In this document: positions 9,208 to 18,220 of the stretch, in pieces
Layout of the letters: every line of letters begins with the position of its first letter
How positions within the stretch are numbered: the stretch's first letter is position 1
Assembly: GCA_029213195.1 (NCBI GenBank)
Contig: JARGNI010000006.1
Coordinates: 124,001 to 188,000, forward strand
Direction: 5' to 3'
Length of the DNA stretch: 64,000 nt
Source: Verrucomicrobiales bacterium
GTDB lineage: Bacteria > Verrucomicrobiota > Verrucomicrobiia > Verrucomicrobiales > DEV007
Notes under the pieces: generated by a model
The model's database searches: none
The model's input: only the letters and a program-made list of their open reading frames with translations
Told to the model about the DNA's origin: nothing
Translations under genes and position numbers: made by a program

Positions 9208-10068
9208 CTACACTCGCGCCTGCGCGACGAGCTCCAGCAACCGTTTCAATTCCGTCGACGACGTCTTCGCGACAAAACCGCGCGCGTGCGCAAAGTGGAC
9301 ATCTTCTTCGTCGGAAATCTGCGTGAAATCAAGATGAGGAGAATCTTCGTGACGGGAAAGCCCATAGCCGGAACCGCGACGGTCTGGATAAATCAACCCA
9401 TCCACTTTCTCTCCGGAAACCGAAACGTAGCGCGCCAGACCTGAGGACGGATCGTCGGGCATGGACTCGGTTCTCGGCATGAAAAGCACGCGCAGGACGC
9501 GCACCTCTGCCGCCGTGGCCTCCACCTCGTGGAGTTCTGCATGCTTCGCCACGTAGTCGATGCGTTCCCGCAAAGTGCGCAGATACATGATGAGATCTTC
9601 GCCGATCATGCGCATCATTTCCCAGATCGGATCCCCCGGTTTCCACTCGCTCTTCTGCGCAAAGCGACGCAGCAGCGTGATGTCGATCGGGGAATTGAGA
9701 CGATTCATGATCGCTCGATCAACTCCCAGCCAGTCCGCGGTCTGAAACGGACCACGAGTATCAAACCACTCGGCCGGCTCGAGCCATTCACAAAAAGACT
9801 TGGCATCTTCATAGAGACCCATGTCCTGGAGAACGAGAGAAAGAGCGCACACCGGTTCGTGATCCCGGGGAAACTGGTGGTGATCGAAATTGCTTCGAGT
9901 GGGCTCATGCTCCCCACCGACATCGACCACGATGATCTCGGGGTCATCCAGATCCGAAGACTCCGGCTCGCGCCGCCAGACCTGAACCTGGTATCGGGCC
10001 ACGAGGAGACAACAGGCGAGCAGGTCGTCTTTATGAGCACTTCCAGGATGGGTCAAGATGGCTTTCAT
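9208..10068 (-). CDS. MYG1/UPF0160 family DHH-type nuclease
   Basis: A 286-residue protein of the MYG1 family, relatives of DHH phosphoesterases; the eukaryotic member acts as a 3'-5' RNA exonuclease. Diagnostic motifs are the N-terminal THPGSAHKDDLLACCLL, the strand IIVVDVGGEHEPTRSNFDHH containing the DHH, and a C-terminal VDGLIYPDRRGSGYGLS segment followed by a FAHARGF region. Metal-binding His and Asp residues in the first 80 residues are intact. It starts only four bases after the end of the GT9 glycosyltransferase gene, so the two form an operon, although a functional link between them is not obvious. Confidence 0.85.
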   Translation of the reverse strand: MKAILTHPGSAHKDDLLACCLLVARYQVQVWRREPESSDLDDPEIIVVDVGGEHEPTRSNFDHHQFPRDHEPVCALSLVLQDMGLYEDAKSFCEWLEPAEWFDTRGPFQTADWLGVDRAIMNRLNSPIDITLLRRFAQKSEWKPGDPIWEMMRMIGEDLIMYLRTLRERIDYVAKHAELHEVEATAAEVRVLRVLFMPRTESMPDDPSSGLARYVSVSGEKVDGLIYPDRRGSGYGLSRHEDSPHLDFTQISDEEDVHFAHARGFVAKTSSTELKRLLELVAQARV

Positions 10069-10072
10069 CGGG

Positions 10073-11110
10073 CTATGAATCGCGATCCAGCAATGTCTCC
10101 ATCTCCCCGACCACGGTTTCGGGTGGGATGCGTAGCATGCAGCGATAATCGATAGGACACTCGCGCAGGAAACAGGGACTGCAATCCACCTGATGACGGA
10201 TCACGCGATGAATCGTCCCCACCGGAGCCGTCAGCGCCGGCTCGGTCGAACCAAAGATGGCAACGGTCGGCACCCCGAGGGCAGCCGCGAGATGCATCGT
10301 TCCAGTATCGTTGGTCGCAACAAAATGACAGGTTCGCAGCTCTTCGACAAGTTCAGCGATCGAGGTTTCTCCCGCCCGATTGTGGCCCGGAGGATCGAGA
10401 CGACCGGCAAGATCCTCCCCGATTTCCCGTTCAGCCGGGCTGCCAAAGACGGAGACCGAGATATCGATCTCGGGACGTTTCCCCCTCAAGCTCTGGATCG
10501 CCTCGGCGTAGCGTTCCACCGGATAGCGCTTCGCATTTCCATATTCTGCACCGGGACAGATCCCGATGTGAATCTTCTTCTCCGCAGAGCCGATCGGACG
10601 TGGTGTCGGAGGGAGAGCGAGCAAATCGTCGATATCGGATAGATCGGCCCCGAGGAGTTCTGCGATGGCCAGGTAGCGATGCACGTGATGCGTCGGTTCC
10701 CGATCCGCATCCGGCTCCGGGATCGACTTCCACACCAACGGCCAGCGGAGCCAACGATGATAGCCGACGAGACGATGCACTCCCCCAAACTTCAGCTCCA
10801 GGGCAGAGCGAAACGAATTTGGCAGCAACACCCCGATATCGAACGTGCCGTGGCGACGCAGGAGCTTTCCGACCTCACGCGGAGGAAGATCCCGGGAAAA
10901 AGGAATGACGGCGTCGATCTCGTCCCGAGCCTCCCACATCGGCCCGAGATTCTCCCGACAACAGATCGTGATCTCGACATCGGGCCCGCTTTTCTTGAGC
11001 GCGCGAACGGCGGGCAGCGCCATGCAGGCGTCGCCCAGGGGATTGGGAGAACGAACGAGATAGCGGACGCGAGCGCCCGATTGGGTCGAGTCAGATCCCG
11101 AATCCTTCAT
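10073..11110 (-). CDS. glycosyltransferase family 9 (heptosyltransferase-like)
   Basis: A 345-residue GT-B enzyme of the ADP-heptose:LPS heptosyltransferase family, which adds sugars to the inner core of lipopolysaccharide at the cytoplasmic face of the inner membrane. The N-terminal PNPLGDACMALPAVRALKKS and the C-terminal TNDTGTMHLAAALGVPTVAI with IFGSTEP are diagnostic. The C-terminal DCSPCFLRECPIDYRC stretch holds a cysteine cluster often seen in WaaF-like proteins. It most resembles heptosyltransferase II, but acceptor specificity cannot be told. It is the first gene of a two-gene unit with the MYG1 nuclease. The SecG gene lies 84 bases upstream on the same strand. Confidence 0.85.
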   Translation of the reverse strand: MKDSGSDSTQSGARVRYLVRSPNPLGDACMALPAVRALKKSGPDVEITICCRENLGPMWEARDEIDAVIPFSRDLPPREVGKLLRRHGTFDIGVLLPNSFRSALELKFGGVHRLVGYHRWLRWPLVWKSIPEPDADREPTHHVHRYLAIAELLGADLSDIDDLLALPPTPRPIGSAEKKIHIGICPGAEYGNAKRYPVERYAEAIQSLRGKRPEIDISVSVFGSPAEREIGEDLAGRLDPPGHNRAGETSIAELVEELRTCHFVATNDTGTMHLAAALGVPTVAIFGSTEPALTAPVGTIHRVIRHQVDCSPCFLRECPIDYRCMLRIPPETVVGEMETLLDRDS

Positions 11111-11194
11111 GCCCGGGGTGATCAGGAAACCGTCGACGACCTGTCGTCACCGTTTCCGGGATCGAATGAGGTGTAGAGAACGCCGAGCGAGTGA

Positions 11195-11728
11195 CTACTC
11201 TTTGGGCTTCTCTTCCGAGGCCGAACCACCCTCTGCAGGAGCTGCAGGAGCGGACTCCGCTGGTGCCGCATCGGCAGGTTTCGACTCGCCAGGCTGAGCG
11301 TCCCCACCGGGAAGATCGAACCCGGTATTGGGAGTCGTCGTTCCACCGTCTTCGATCGGAGCTTCGGGAGCGGGTGTATCCAGACCGGGAGTGCTCGTCG
11401 CGGAAGGAGCCAGACCAGGAAAACCTTCTGGAAGCTCGGGCTCGCGGGTCTCGACCTTCTCAAGGACATCACTGGCTGCAGAAGCACCAAACTGACGGGT
11501 CTTGATCATGGCAAGGCCGATCGCAGAGACAAAAAAGATGATTCCAAGCCAGGTCGTGATCTTCTGAAGGATGTCCGTGGTGTGGGCACCGAGGGCAGAA
11601 TCCAGCGTGCTGCCACCAAATGCCGCACCGAGACCTTCCTGTTTCGGGCGCTGGACGAGGACGATGAGGACCATCAGGATGCTGACTGCAATGATGATGA
11701 CCGTTAACAAAATCGAGAGAATTGCCAT
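11195..11728 (-). CDS. secG: preprotein translocase subunit SecG with long C-terminal tail
   Basis: SecG is the small accessory subunit of the SecYEG channel. Residues 1-75 match the family: first helix ILSILLTVIIIAVSILMVLI, then VQRPKQEGLGAAFGG and a second helix with GIIFFVSAIGLAM. The ATG at 11728 is chosen because an upstream in-frame start would add 34 residues that do not fit the family and would run into the divergent RecD2 gene. The protein is 177 residues, clearly longer than the usual 75-115, because of a Pro/Ala/Glu/Gly-rich, probably disordered tail of about 90 residues ending in SEEKPKE. Such extensions are known in some phyla. The 91-base gap to recD2 must hold both promoters. 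Confidence 0.9.
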   Translation of the reverse strand: MAILSILLTVIIIAVSILMVLIVLVQRPKQEGLGAAFGGSTLDSALGAHTTDILQKITTWLGIIFFVSAIGLAMIKTRQFGASAASDVLEKVETREPELPEGFPGLAPSATSTPGLDTPAPEAPIEDGGTTTPNTGFDLPGGDAQPGESKPADAAPAESAPAAPAEGGSASEEKPKE

Positions 11729-11819
11729 GGGGCGGCGAATATGCGACACAGGTAGGGGCTTGTAAAGGACGGGATTCGTCCTCTCTTGACGATCCTGTCC
11801 TCCTCTTTTTCCCGACTTC

Positions 11820-13997
11820 ATGAGCGCCACCCTTCCAGATCCCGAAGAAATTCGAGGTGTCGTGCACGCGGTGGTTTTCCATAACGAGGAAAACGGTTAC
11901 ACCATCATGCAAGTCGATCGAGCTGCCGGAGACAGGATTTCCGTTCTCGGGAACCTGCCTGCCGTGGTCGAAGGGGAAGAAATCCACGCGAGAGGTCACT
12001 GGAGAAAGGATCAGAAATTCGGGCGACAATTCCAGGCCGATCACATCGATGCGGTCGCGCCGGCGACGACGGAAGGGATTGAGCGTTTTCTCGCCAGCGG
12101 CCTTATCGACGGGATCGGAAAGACCTATGCAAAACGAATCGTCGAAGCCTTTGGGAAAGAAACCTTCCGCATTATCGATGAGGCATCGCAGAAGCTCGAA
12201 TCGGTCCCCGGCATCGGAAAAGCACGTCGAATCAAGATCAAGGACTCGTGGAAACGGCAGAAATCGGTGCGCGACATCATGATCTTTCTCCACGAGCAGG
12301 GCATCTCGACGGCTCGCGCTCTCCGCTTGTTCAAGGAATACGGAGAAGAAGCCGTCGCCATTCTCCGGGCTGACCCCTACCGACTGGCCCGGGAGATTCC
12401 GGGGATCGGATTCAAGACCGCCGATGAGATTGCCCGGAAAATGGGTCAGCCCGACGATGCTCCCCAGCGGATTCAGTCCGGGATCCTCTTCGTTCTCGAA
12501 CAAGCCGAGCACCAGGGACACTGCGCGCTGCCTCGGGGCGAATTGGTTTCCGGTGCCGCAGAAACACTCTCGATTCCGTTCGACCAGGCCGATGCCGCCA
12601 TCGATCACCTCATCGAGGGAGAGAAGATCGTGCTTCGAGAAACAGAGTCCGGCCCACTCGTTTTCCTCAAAGAGTTGGACGAAGCGGAGACGGTCATTGC
12701 CGACTCCATCCGAGCGCTCGCTCGATCCCCGTCGACACTTCCGACCATCCAGCCCGATTCCGCGATCGCCTGGTTCGAGCGTCATCATCAATTGAAACTC
12801 GGGGAAGAGCAGGCTGCTGCCGTTCTCCAGGCCTGCCAGTCTCGGATTTTCATCATCACCGGTGGACCGGGAGTCGGGAAAACGACCATTCTCCGCGCCG
12901 TCCTCGCTATCCTTAGTTCGAAGAAGGTTCGCCCGATTCTTTGCGCCCCGACCGGGCGAGCCGCCCGGCAACTTTCCGAGAGTACCGGTTTCGAAGCGGC
13001 GACGATCCACCGAACCCTGGAGTATCAACCAGGGCACGGGTTCACCCGTCATCGGGAGAATCCTCTCGAGGGGGATCTCATCGTCATCGATGAGGCATCG
13101 ATGCTGGATGTGCGATTGATGTCTCAACTGCTCCTCGCAATGCCTCGGAAGGCGAGCCTGCTTCTTGTCGGCGACGTCGATCAGCTCCCCTCGGTCGGTC
13201 CCGGCAACGTCCTCCAGGACTTGATCCGAAGCCGCCTCTCTCCGGTTTCCCGACTGACTCAGATCTATCGACAGGCGGCAGCCAGCTCCATCATCGATGC
13301 TTCCCATGCCGTGAATCGTGGGAACCTTCCTCCCTTGGAAAACGGAGCCGATTCTGACTTCTTCTTCCTCGAAAGAGACAATCCCCAGGAAATCCTCTCC
13401 ACGGTGGAACAACTTCTCAGCAAACGCATCCCCGAAGGATTTGGGCTGCACCCCCGCGACGATATCCAGCTGCTCACTCCGATGAATCGGCAGGCCCTCG
13501 GAACCCGGGAGCTCAACCAGGAACTCCAGAAAAAGCTGAATCCGCCGAGCGAGTTCAAAACCGAAATCGTCCGTTTCGGAACGACCTTCCGCGAAGGCGA
13601 CAAGGTCATGCAGACCCGGAACAACTACGAAAAGGAGATCTTCAACGGAGACATCGGGCACATCATCGAGATCACGACCGAGCCAACCTCCATCTATGTT
13701 CGTTTCGGGGAAGAGGCAGTCCACTTCGAACCCGGGGAACTGGACGAATTGCAACTCGCGTATGCGATCACGATCCACAAATCACAGGGAAGCGAATTTC
13801 CCGCTGTCGTAATCCCCCTGGCATCCCAGCACTACATGCTCCTGCAGAGGAATCTTCTCTACACGGCGATCACGCGGGGGAAGCGACTCGTCATCCTCGT
13901 CGGAGAACGGAAAGCATTGGAAATGGCGGTTCGCAAAACAGAAAGCGTTCACCGCCATACCGGATTGCAGCACCGTCTCGGCAAGGCAGACTCCTGA
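11820..13997 (+). CDS. recD2: RecD2-type ATP-dependent DNA helicase
   Basis: A 725-residue superfamily 1B 5'-3' helicase of the RecD2/YrrC type, which works without RecBC. The N-terminal OB-like segment (RGVVHAVVFHNEENGYTIMQ) is followed by helix-hairpin-helix repeats (VPGIGKARRIKIK, IPGIGFKTADEIA), typical of RecD2. Walker A is GGPGVGKTT at residues 348-356 with lysine 354; Walker B is VIDEASMLD; then GDVDQLPSVGPG and the C-terminal AITIHKSQGSEFPAVVIPL. Length and order are as expected. Its role is probably in DNA repair or mismatch and replication-fork processing. It is divergent from secG and convergent with the Lon-like gene, with only 16 bases between stops. Confidence 0.92.
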   Translation: MSATLPDPEEIRGVVHAVVFHNEENGYTIMQVDRAAGDRISVLGNLPAVVEGEEIHARGHWRKDQKFGRQFQADHIDAVAPATTEGIERFLASGLIDGIGKTYAKRIVEAFGKETFRIIDEASQKLESVPGIGKARRIKIKDSWKRQKSVRDIMIFLHEQGISTARALRLFKEYGEEAVAILRADPYRLAREIPGIGFKTADEIARKMGQPDDAPQRIQSGILFVLEQAEHQGHCALPRGELVSGAAETLSIPFDQADAAIDHLIEGEKIVLRETESGPLVFLKELDEAETVIADSIRALARSPSTLPTIQPDSAIAWFERHHQLKLGEEQAAAVLQACQSRIFIITGGPGVGKTTILRAVLAILSSKKVRPILCAPTGRAARQLSESTGFEAATIHRTLEYQPGHGFTRHRENPLEGDLIVIDEASMLDVRLMSQLLLAMPRKASLLLVGDVDQLPSVGPGNVLQDLIRSRLSPVSRLTQIYRQAAASSIIDASHAVNRGNLPPLENGADSDFFFLERDNPQEILSTVEQLLSKRIPEGFGLHPRDDIQLLTPMNRQALGTRELNQELQKKLNPPSEFKTEIVRFGTTFREGDKVMQTRNNYEKEIFNGDIGHIIEITTEPTSIYVRFGEEAVHFEPGELDELQLAYAITIHKSQGSEFPAVVIPLASQHYMLLQRNLLYTAITRGKRLVILVGERKALEMAVRKTESVHRHTGLQHRLGKADS

Positions 13998-14013
13998 AAG
14001 ATCCGCAAACCGT

Positions 14014-15708
14014 CTAATCCGAATCTCCCAGTTCCTTCTTCACATCCGCGCGAGAATGAAGACGCTCGAATTCCTTGCCTACAGCTTCGCCCGATGATTG
14101 AAGCTTGTTGAGCAGGTCGATTTGTTTCTGTCGAGTGTTGGGACGCTTGTTCACCCAGGTATCGACATACCCGGAGTATTCGATGATGGCGTCGGCACAG
14201 TCGCGGGTGCGAGGGTCCAACTGGGCTCTTTGACGTTGCAGCGCATACTTGGACTCGAGATAGAGGTTTTTCTCGAAAGAACCGGTTTCCTCGAACCGCC
14301 CCTGCTCCAAACCCTTGATGAGCGGAGCGGCAGCTTGATCAATCGCGGTGAGAGATCCCGATAGAGTAAGCTCCTTTGGATTTCTCCCAAGCCCGGCGAG
14401 AAGAAGATACCTCGCCGAGAGATGATTCGGAGCGAGTTGAACGATCCTGCGAAGGGATTGCTGGACCTTGGGACTGCGCAGCAGTGCATTGCTGCTCGAC
14501 CGCTGCATCGCGCTCTGGATCTTTGCAAACTCGGAAATGGCACTTCGAAGCTCTTCCGACCTTTCTTCCGGAACGCGAGCCAGGGCGAGAGCCTCGGCGT
14601 GGGTCTTGATACTGAAAATCTGGATCCCCGTCAGCGCTCCGGCCCCTTCGAGCAGGAGAAGATCCGCGACCGATCCGGCGTTCTCGACAGGGATCGCAAT
14701 GACCTCGCAACCTCTCTTCCTGGCCCCACGAATCTTGCCATCGATGCCGCCGACAGGTCCTACCTGCCCGGCCTCGCTCATATCTCCGGTCACGGCGAAA
14801 CGCTGATCAAAGTCGATATCCTGGATGATGGACTCCAGGAGGAGAAACGAGGCCACGGCTGCCGAGGGCCCGTCCTTCGGGATGTATTGTTCCTCGAAGC
14901 TCAACTCGATCGCGATGCCCTTCGGCAGTTCGCCATGCCGTTCCTCGACCAGGGAAACGGCCCGGGTCAAAGCTCCCGACATCATCTTCCCCACCCCCTG
15001 GTTGAAGCGAACCTCACACGCACGCTTCGAATCCGATCGACCAAGAACGGTGGCATTCATCTGGGAGGCGGAGCCCGCGAATCTCGAACCAGGCAACTCC
15101 TGAACGAGGAGCCCCTTGATCAAGGCCTGCTTCCTCCCGACACCACCGGGAAGATTCGATTTCTCCGCGGGAGCCCCCTTCATCGCTGCCCCCGAGATCA
15201 GGGAATCCTCCCAGGATAGGGAAACCCCATCCCGGATGCGCAGGACCTCCAGCTCGTAGGCGAGATCGACATCGTCGGGATTCAGTTGGAGGGCAAGATC
15301 GAAGAGGTGTGCGGAAATCGCGGGCTCGGAATTTCGCAGGGAGATTCCAATTTCGGAAATCTGCTTGGCGTAGAGACGCTGCCCGGCCTCGGAGAGGGAA
15401 TCCGAGGAACCTTCGACCGGTTCCGGCGCATCGAGGGACTGCAGGAAAAGCCCCACCTTCTTCCGATAGAGCGCAGGAAGCTCCTCGCTCTCGCTGAGAG
15501 GCCCCAGCGACTCGACAAGACCTTCGCGAGCCGCCTCGGGAATCCTCGAATCGAGATTCTCAAACACGCTCGCCCTTTTCTCCTGGGCGATGGCACGATC
15601 CAAACCCGGAAAAACGATGAGGAAACCGATCACGATGAGTTTGCCCACAGCAAGGGCGATCCTCTCTCGAGACCTCTGCTGCTCTCTTTCACCCAAGGAT
15701 TCCTTCAT
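14014..15708 (-). CDS. exported Lon-type (S16) serine protease domain protein
   Basis: This 564-residue protein has a basic, long N-region and a hydrophobic helix at residues 19-35, followed by AIAQEK, so it is exported or membrane-anchored. It lacks the AAA+ ATPase of true Lon. Residues 225-385 form an S16 proteolytic domain: KDGPSAAVAS holds the serine nucleophile (S282) and GPVGGIDGKIRGARKRG holds the lysine (K325). Their 43-residue spacing equals that of the Ser-Lys dyad in E. coli Lon. Flanking regions are helical, and APNHLSARYLLLAG near residue 440 looks like a TPR-type helix pair. Its start overlaps the stop of the upstream paralogue by four bases (ATGA), so the two are translationally coupled. 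Substrate is unknown. Confidence 0.8.
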   Translation of the reverse strand: MKESLGEREQQRSRERIALAVGKLIVIGFLIVFPGLDRAIAQEKRASVFENLDSRIPEAAREGLVESLGPLSESEELPALYRKKVGLFLQSLDAPEPVEGSSDSLSEAGQRLYAKQISEIGISLRNSEPAISAHLFDLALQLNPDDVDLAYELEVLRIRDGVSLSWEDSLISGAAMKGAPAEKSNLPGGVGRKQALIKGLLVQELPGSRFAGSASQMNATVLGRSDSKRACEVRFNQGVGKMMSGALTRAVSLVEERHGELPKGIAIELSFEEQYIPKDGPSAAVASFLLLESIIQDIDFDQRFAVTGDMSEAGQVGPVGGIDGKIRGARKRGCEVIAIPVENAGSVADLLLLEGAGALTGIQIFSIKTHAEALALARVPEERSEELRSAISEFAKIQSAMQRSSSNALLRSPKVQQSLRRIVQLAPNHLSARYLLLAGLGRNPKELTLSGSLTAIDQAAAPLIKGLEQGRFEETGSFEKNLYLESKYALQRQRAQLDPRTRDCADAIIEYSGYVDTWVNKRPNTRQKQIDLLNKLQSSGEAVGKEFERLHSRADVKKELGDSD

Positions 15709-17336
15709 CGCATCAACTCCTCCCGAATTGCAGGTTTCCTGAGAACGGCCTCGTACTCATCCCGCACCCGAGTCTTGGCGGCTTCGACGAGGGCTTTCCG
15801 ATTGTCCCCGATCCGGCCAGTGTTCGAATACTGGATCACGGCATTGGTCAATTTTTCGAGTCTCGGGTCGATGGCATACTGTACCCGGGTCAACGCCCGG
15901 AACTCCGCACCTCGATCTCCCTCCTCCCTTCCATTTCCAGGATCGCCCTCTCCTCCCACGAGATCGAACACCGGGTCCACGACGAGGTCCAGCGAAGCAG
16001 CGAGACTGAGTTGCTTCGGAACCTGGTTGGTAGCCCAGAGTCCCAGCATCCGCGCAGAGAGATGATTCGGTGCCAGTGCCAGGACTTCACGAAGCTTGGT
16101 GATGGTCGAAGGGTGCTTGAGGTGACGGTGCCCCTCCGGCTGAGTCAGGACATCCTGGATGATGGTAAACTTCTCGATCGCCTCCTTCAGTTTCCCGTCA
16201 CGGTTATCGTTCTCGCCCGAGAGAGCCACCGCATCGGAAAAACTCTTCAAGGTAAAGATCTGGTGCTTCGCAAAAATTCGCGGCCCATCGAGAATCAACG
16301 CGTCGCTGACGGATGGATAGTCGGTCAACGGAATCCCGATGATTTGAGAGCCGCCGTCTTCCAGGGCCTCTATCCGCTCGAGGACATCGTAGATCGGTTG
16401 AATCGAGCCGTCTGCATTCACATCGCCAGCGAGGGCCACTGCAGGATCGATCTCCGTCCCGTCGATCAAGGCCTGCAGAGCGACCAGTCCGGGCAAGGCT
16501 GCGGCTGGCCCTTGGTAGTCGAAGAAATCCTTCCCATGATCTGTATTCGTCTCGAATGAGATCCGGACTCCACGCAGTGCCCCCGGTCGAGTGACCTCGA
16601 GAAACTTGACCCCTTCCCGAAAAGCGGAGGTGAAATAGGACGTTATGAGATCTCCCTCGGCGAGAAACTGCAGGGGATGGTTTCCTCCTCCACTGCCCTT
16701 GGCCACAATCTCGATCAGGCCCTGGGTCGAAAACAGGGAGATGCGATGAACCTGCACTTCCGACCCCAGCGAAGTTCCTGCTGAAGCCCCCCCGAGGTCT
16801 GGAAACACATTGTCCCACGATGGTTCAAACCCCTTCCCTCGGAGGCTCGCCAGTCCACTCATCACGTCCGAGCCATTCTCCTCCGTGGAGTCGAGCAGAT
16901 CGAAGAGATGGAGGGCCAACCACTGCTCCGACTTCTCGGAACTCCCCTCCATTTGCTTCGCAGACCCAAGAATGACCGCCGATGCCTCGGAGAGGGTCTC
17001 GTATCGTCCCAGCTTCGCCGGAGTCACGCCTCGAGAAAGTTGGTAGTCGGCTACAAAGGTCTCTTTGTGAAGCGGAGCGATCCGACGGGAAACGGCGACC
17101 GCTTTCGCCTTCGACTGAGGGGATACTGCTTCAAAATCACGAGCGAGGCTGGCCAGTGCATCCAGCAACTGGTCCCGCACTTCCGCCTCGATCGACAGCC
17201 CGCCCGAAGGGAGCGGCAGAGCCTCATATTTAGGGCGAGAATAGGAGTCCTCAGAAATGAGCGGGGAATTCTGACCGAGGAACAGGCCTGCAACCAGGAT
17301 TCCCTGGACCCATCGTTGGCACTTCTCCCCTTTCAT
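15705..17336 (-). CDS. exported Lon-type pseudoprotease, paralogue of the downstream gene
   Basis: A 543-residue exported protein; the ATG at 17336 gives a clean signal peptide (GILVAGLFLGQNS), whereas a start at 17408 would add 24 residues. It is a full-length paralogue of the overlapping S16 gene. Over the catalytic core the two align without gaps: TGDM-EAGQVGPVGG against AGDVNADGSIQPIYD, then IAIPVEN against IGIPLTD, and both carry LAPNHLSAR near the C-terminus. The nucleophile is replaced (GPSAA to GPAAA, alanine 278) and the lysine is replaced by arginine 321, so it should be proteolytically dead. It probably acts as partner, scaffold or inhibitor of the active paralogue; that role is inference. 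Confidence 0.75.
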   Translation of the reverse strand: MKGEKCQRWVQGILVAGLFLGQNSPLISEDSYSRPKYEALPLPSGGLSIEAEVRDQLLDALASLARDFEAVSPQSKAKAVAVSRRIAPLHKETFVADYQLSRGVTPAKLGRYETLSEASAVILGSAKQMEGSSEKSEQWLALHLFDLLDSTEENGSDVMSGLASLRGKGFEPSWDNVFPDLGGASAGTSLGSEVQVHRISLFSTQGLIEIVAKGSGGGNHPLQFLAEGDLITSYFTSAFREGVKFLEVTRPGALRGVRISFETNTDHGKDFFDYQGPAAALPGLVALQALIDGTEIDPAVALAGDVNADGSIQPIYDVLERIEALEDGGSQIIGIPLTDYPSVSDALILDGPRIFAKHQIFTLKSFSDAVALSGENDNRDGKLKEAIEKFTIIQDVLTQPEGHRHLKHPSTITKLREVLALAPNHLSARMLGLWATNQVPKQLSLAASLDLVVDPVFDLVGGEGDPGNGREEGDRGAEFRALTRVQYAIDPRLEKLTNAVIQYSNTGRIGDNRKALVEAAKTRVRDEYEAVLRKPAIREELMR

Positions 17337-17351
17337 GAGAGTCAAAAATAG

Positions 17352-17630
17352 CAAAACCGGTGCCCATCTGTCACGAATCCATATTTCTTTTCCGGATCTT
17401 CTTACCAACCTGGATATTCCGATCTCTCAGGAGAAGGAGAGGAAAGCCTCCAATGGATCGGGTTCTTCAGCCAGGCGACCACCGACACGACACTCTGGAT
17501 CGATGATCTCGAAGTATCGCGAGCGAAGTGCCTGAAGGCCCGGGAATCGCCCACGAATCCACCGAACCCCATCTTGACGGGTTGTGTCGGAAAAGGTTAC
17601 AACCGCAAGGAATTCAGCGTCCCATCATGA
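17352..17630 (+). pseudogene. orphan C-terminal protein fragment without a start codon
   Basis: An open frame with no usable ATG reads like the tail of a secreted beta-sandwich protein: YQPGYSDLSGEGEE, then LQWIGFFSQATTDTTLWIDD. This resembles C-terminal 'deformation/dissection' segments of PVC-phylum proteins. It ends in TGA overlapping the ATG of the next gene (ATGA), an arrangement normally seen between coupled genes. An in-frame TAG at 17349 cuts it off upstream, and its 5' part runs antisense through the leader of the pseudo-Lon gene. It is best read as the relic of a gene whose 5' part was lost. The call rests on protein-like texture only. Confidence 0.3.
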
Positions 17631-18220
17631 AACGATCTCGTCTCCTCACCCTGCTGATCGGGCTTTGGCTCGTCCCGGCACTCTGCTCTGCCGAATGGCA
17701 CACCTTCACCAGCGCCGACGGCTCCAAGAAACTTGAAGCAGTCGTGCAGGACTACAACATCGATTCAGGTGTCGCGACGCTCCGACTCAAGGACAACCGA
17801 AAAATCACCGCCCCCGCAACTGCCTTTTCGGAAGCGGACCAGGAACATCTTGAGGAAATCGGTCTCGCATTCAAACTCGGACGGAGTCTGTGGGTAGAAT
17901 TCGAGGACGAGGAGAGCGTCGTCAGTGAAAAACGGAATCCGACGAACGGATACCAGACCATGGAACTCAAGAACGGATACCGCCTCGAGGTGAGAAACAA
18001 TGGAACCGTCCCCTTCGACGGACTCATCGCTGAGTATCAGGTCTTCTACGGAGCCTACGAAAATCCTTTCAAAGACAACGAGAAGACTACCCAGGTCCAC
18101 CGTGGCAAAATCGATCTTCCAGTCTTGCAGCCGCGAGAAGAAACCGTCGTAAAGACCGATTCGGTCAACCTGACCTCGATCAAGCGATTACCGCTAAAAG
18201 AATGCGTCGGGGGGTCGTGA
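17627..18220 (+). CDS. secreted SHD1-domain protein, probably truncated by an in-frame stop
   Basis: A 197-residue exported protein starting at ATG 17627; the longer upstream reading lacks a signal peptide. Residues 1-22 are the signal peptide (LLTLLIGLWLVPALCSA). Residues 23-75 are an SHD1-like domain (EWHTFTSADGSKKLEAVVQD, then VATLRLKDNRKITAPATAFS), a module common in secreted PVC-phylum proteins. The second half is a beta domain (LKNGYRLEVRNNGTVPFDGL, EYQVFYGAYENPF) whose last strand appears to continue, in the same frame, beyond the TGA at 18218-18220. The gene is therefore probably a recent truncation, or the tail was separated by a small insertion. Function unknown. Confidence 0.65.
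   Translation: MKRSRLLTLLIGLWLVPALCSAEWHTFTSADGSKKLEAVVQDYNIDSGVATLRLKDNRKITAPATAFSEADQEHLEEIGLAFKLGRSLWVEFEDEESVVSEKRNPTNGYQTMELKNGYRLEVRNNGTVPFDGLIAEYQVFYGAYENPFKDNEKTTQVHRGKIDLPVLQPREETVVKTDSVNLTSIKRLPLKECVGGS

Noticed and set aside
11469-13778. 769-codon open frame opposite recD2
   Set aside because: Antisense shadow of a well-supported helicase gene; long antisense frames are expected at this codon bias.
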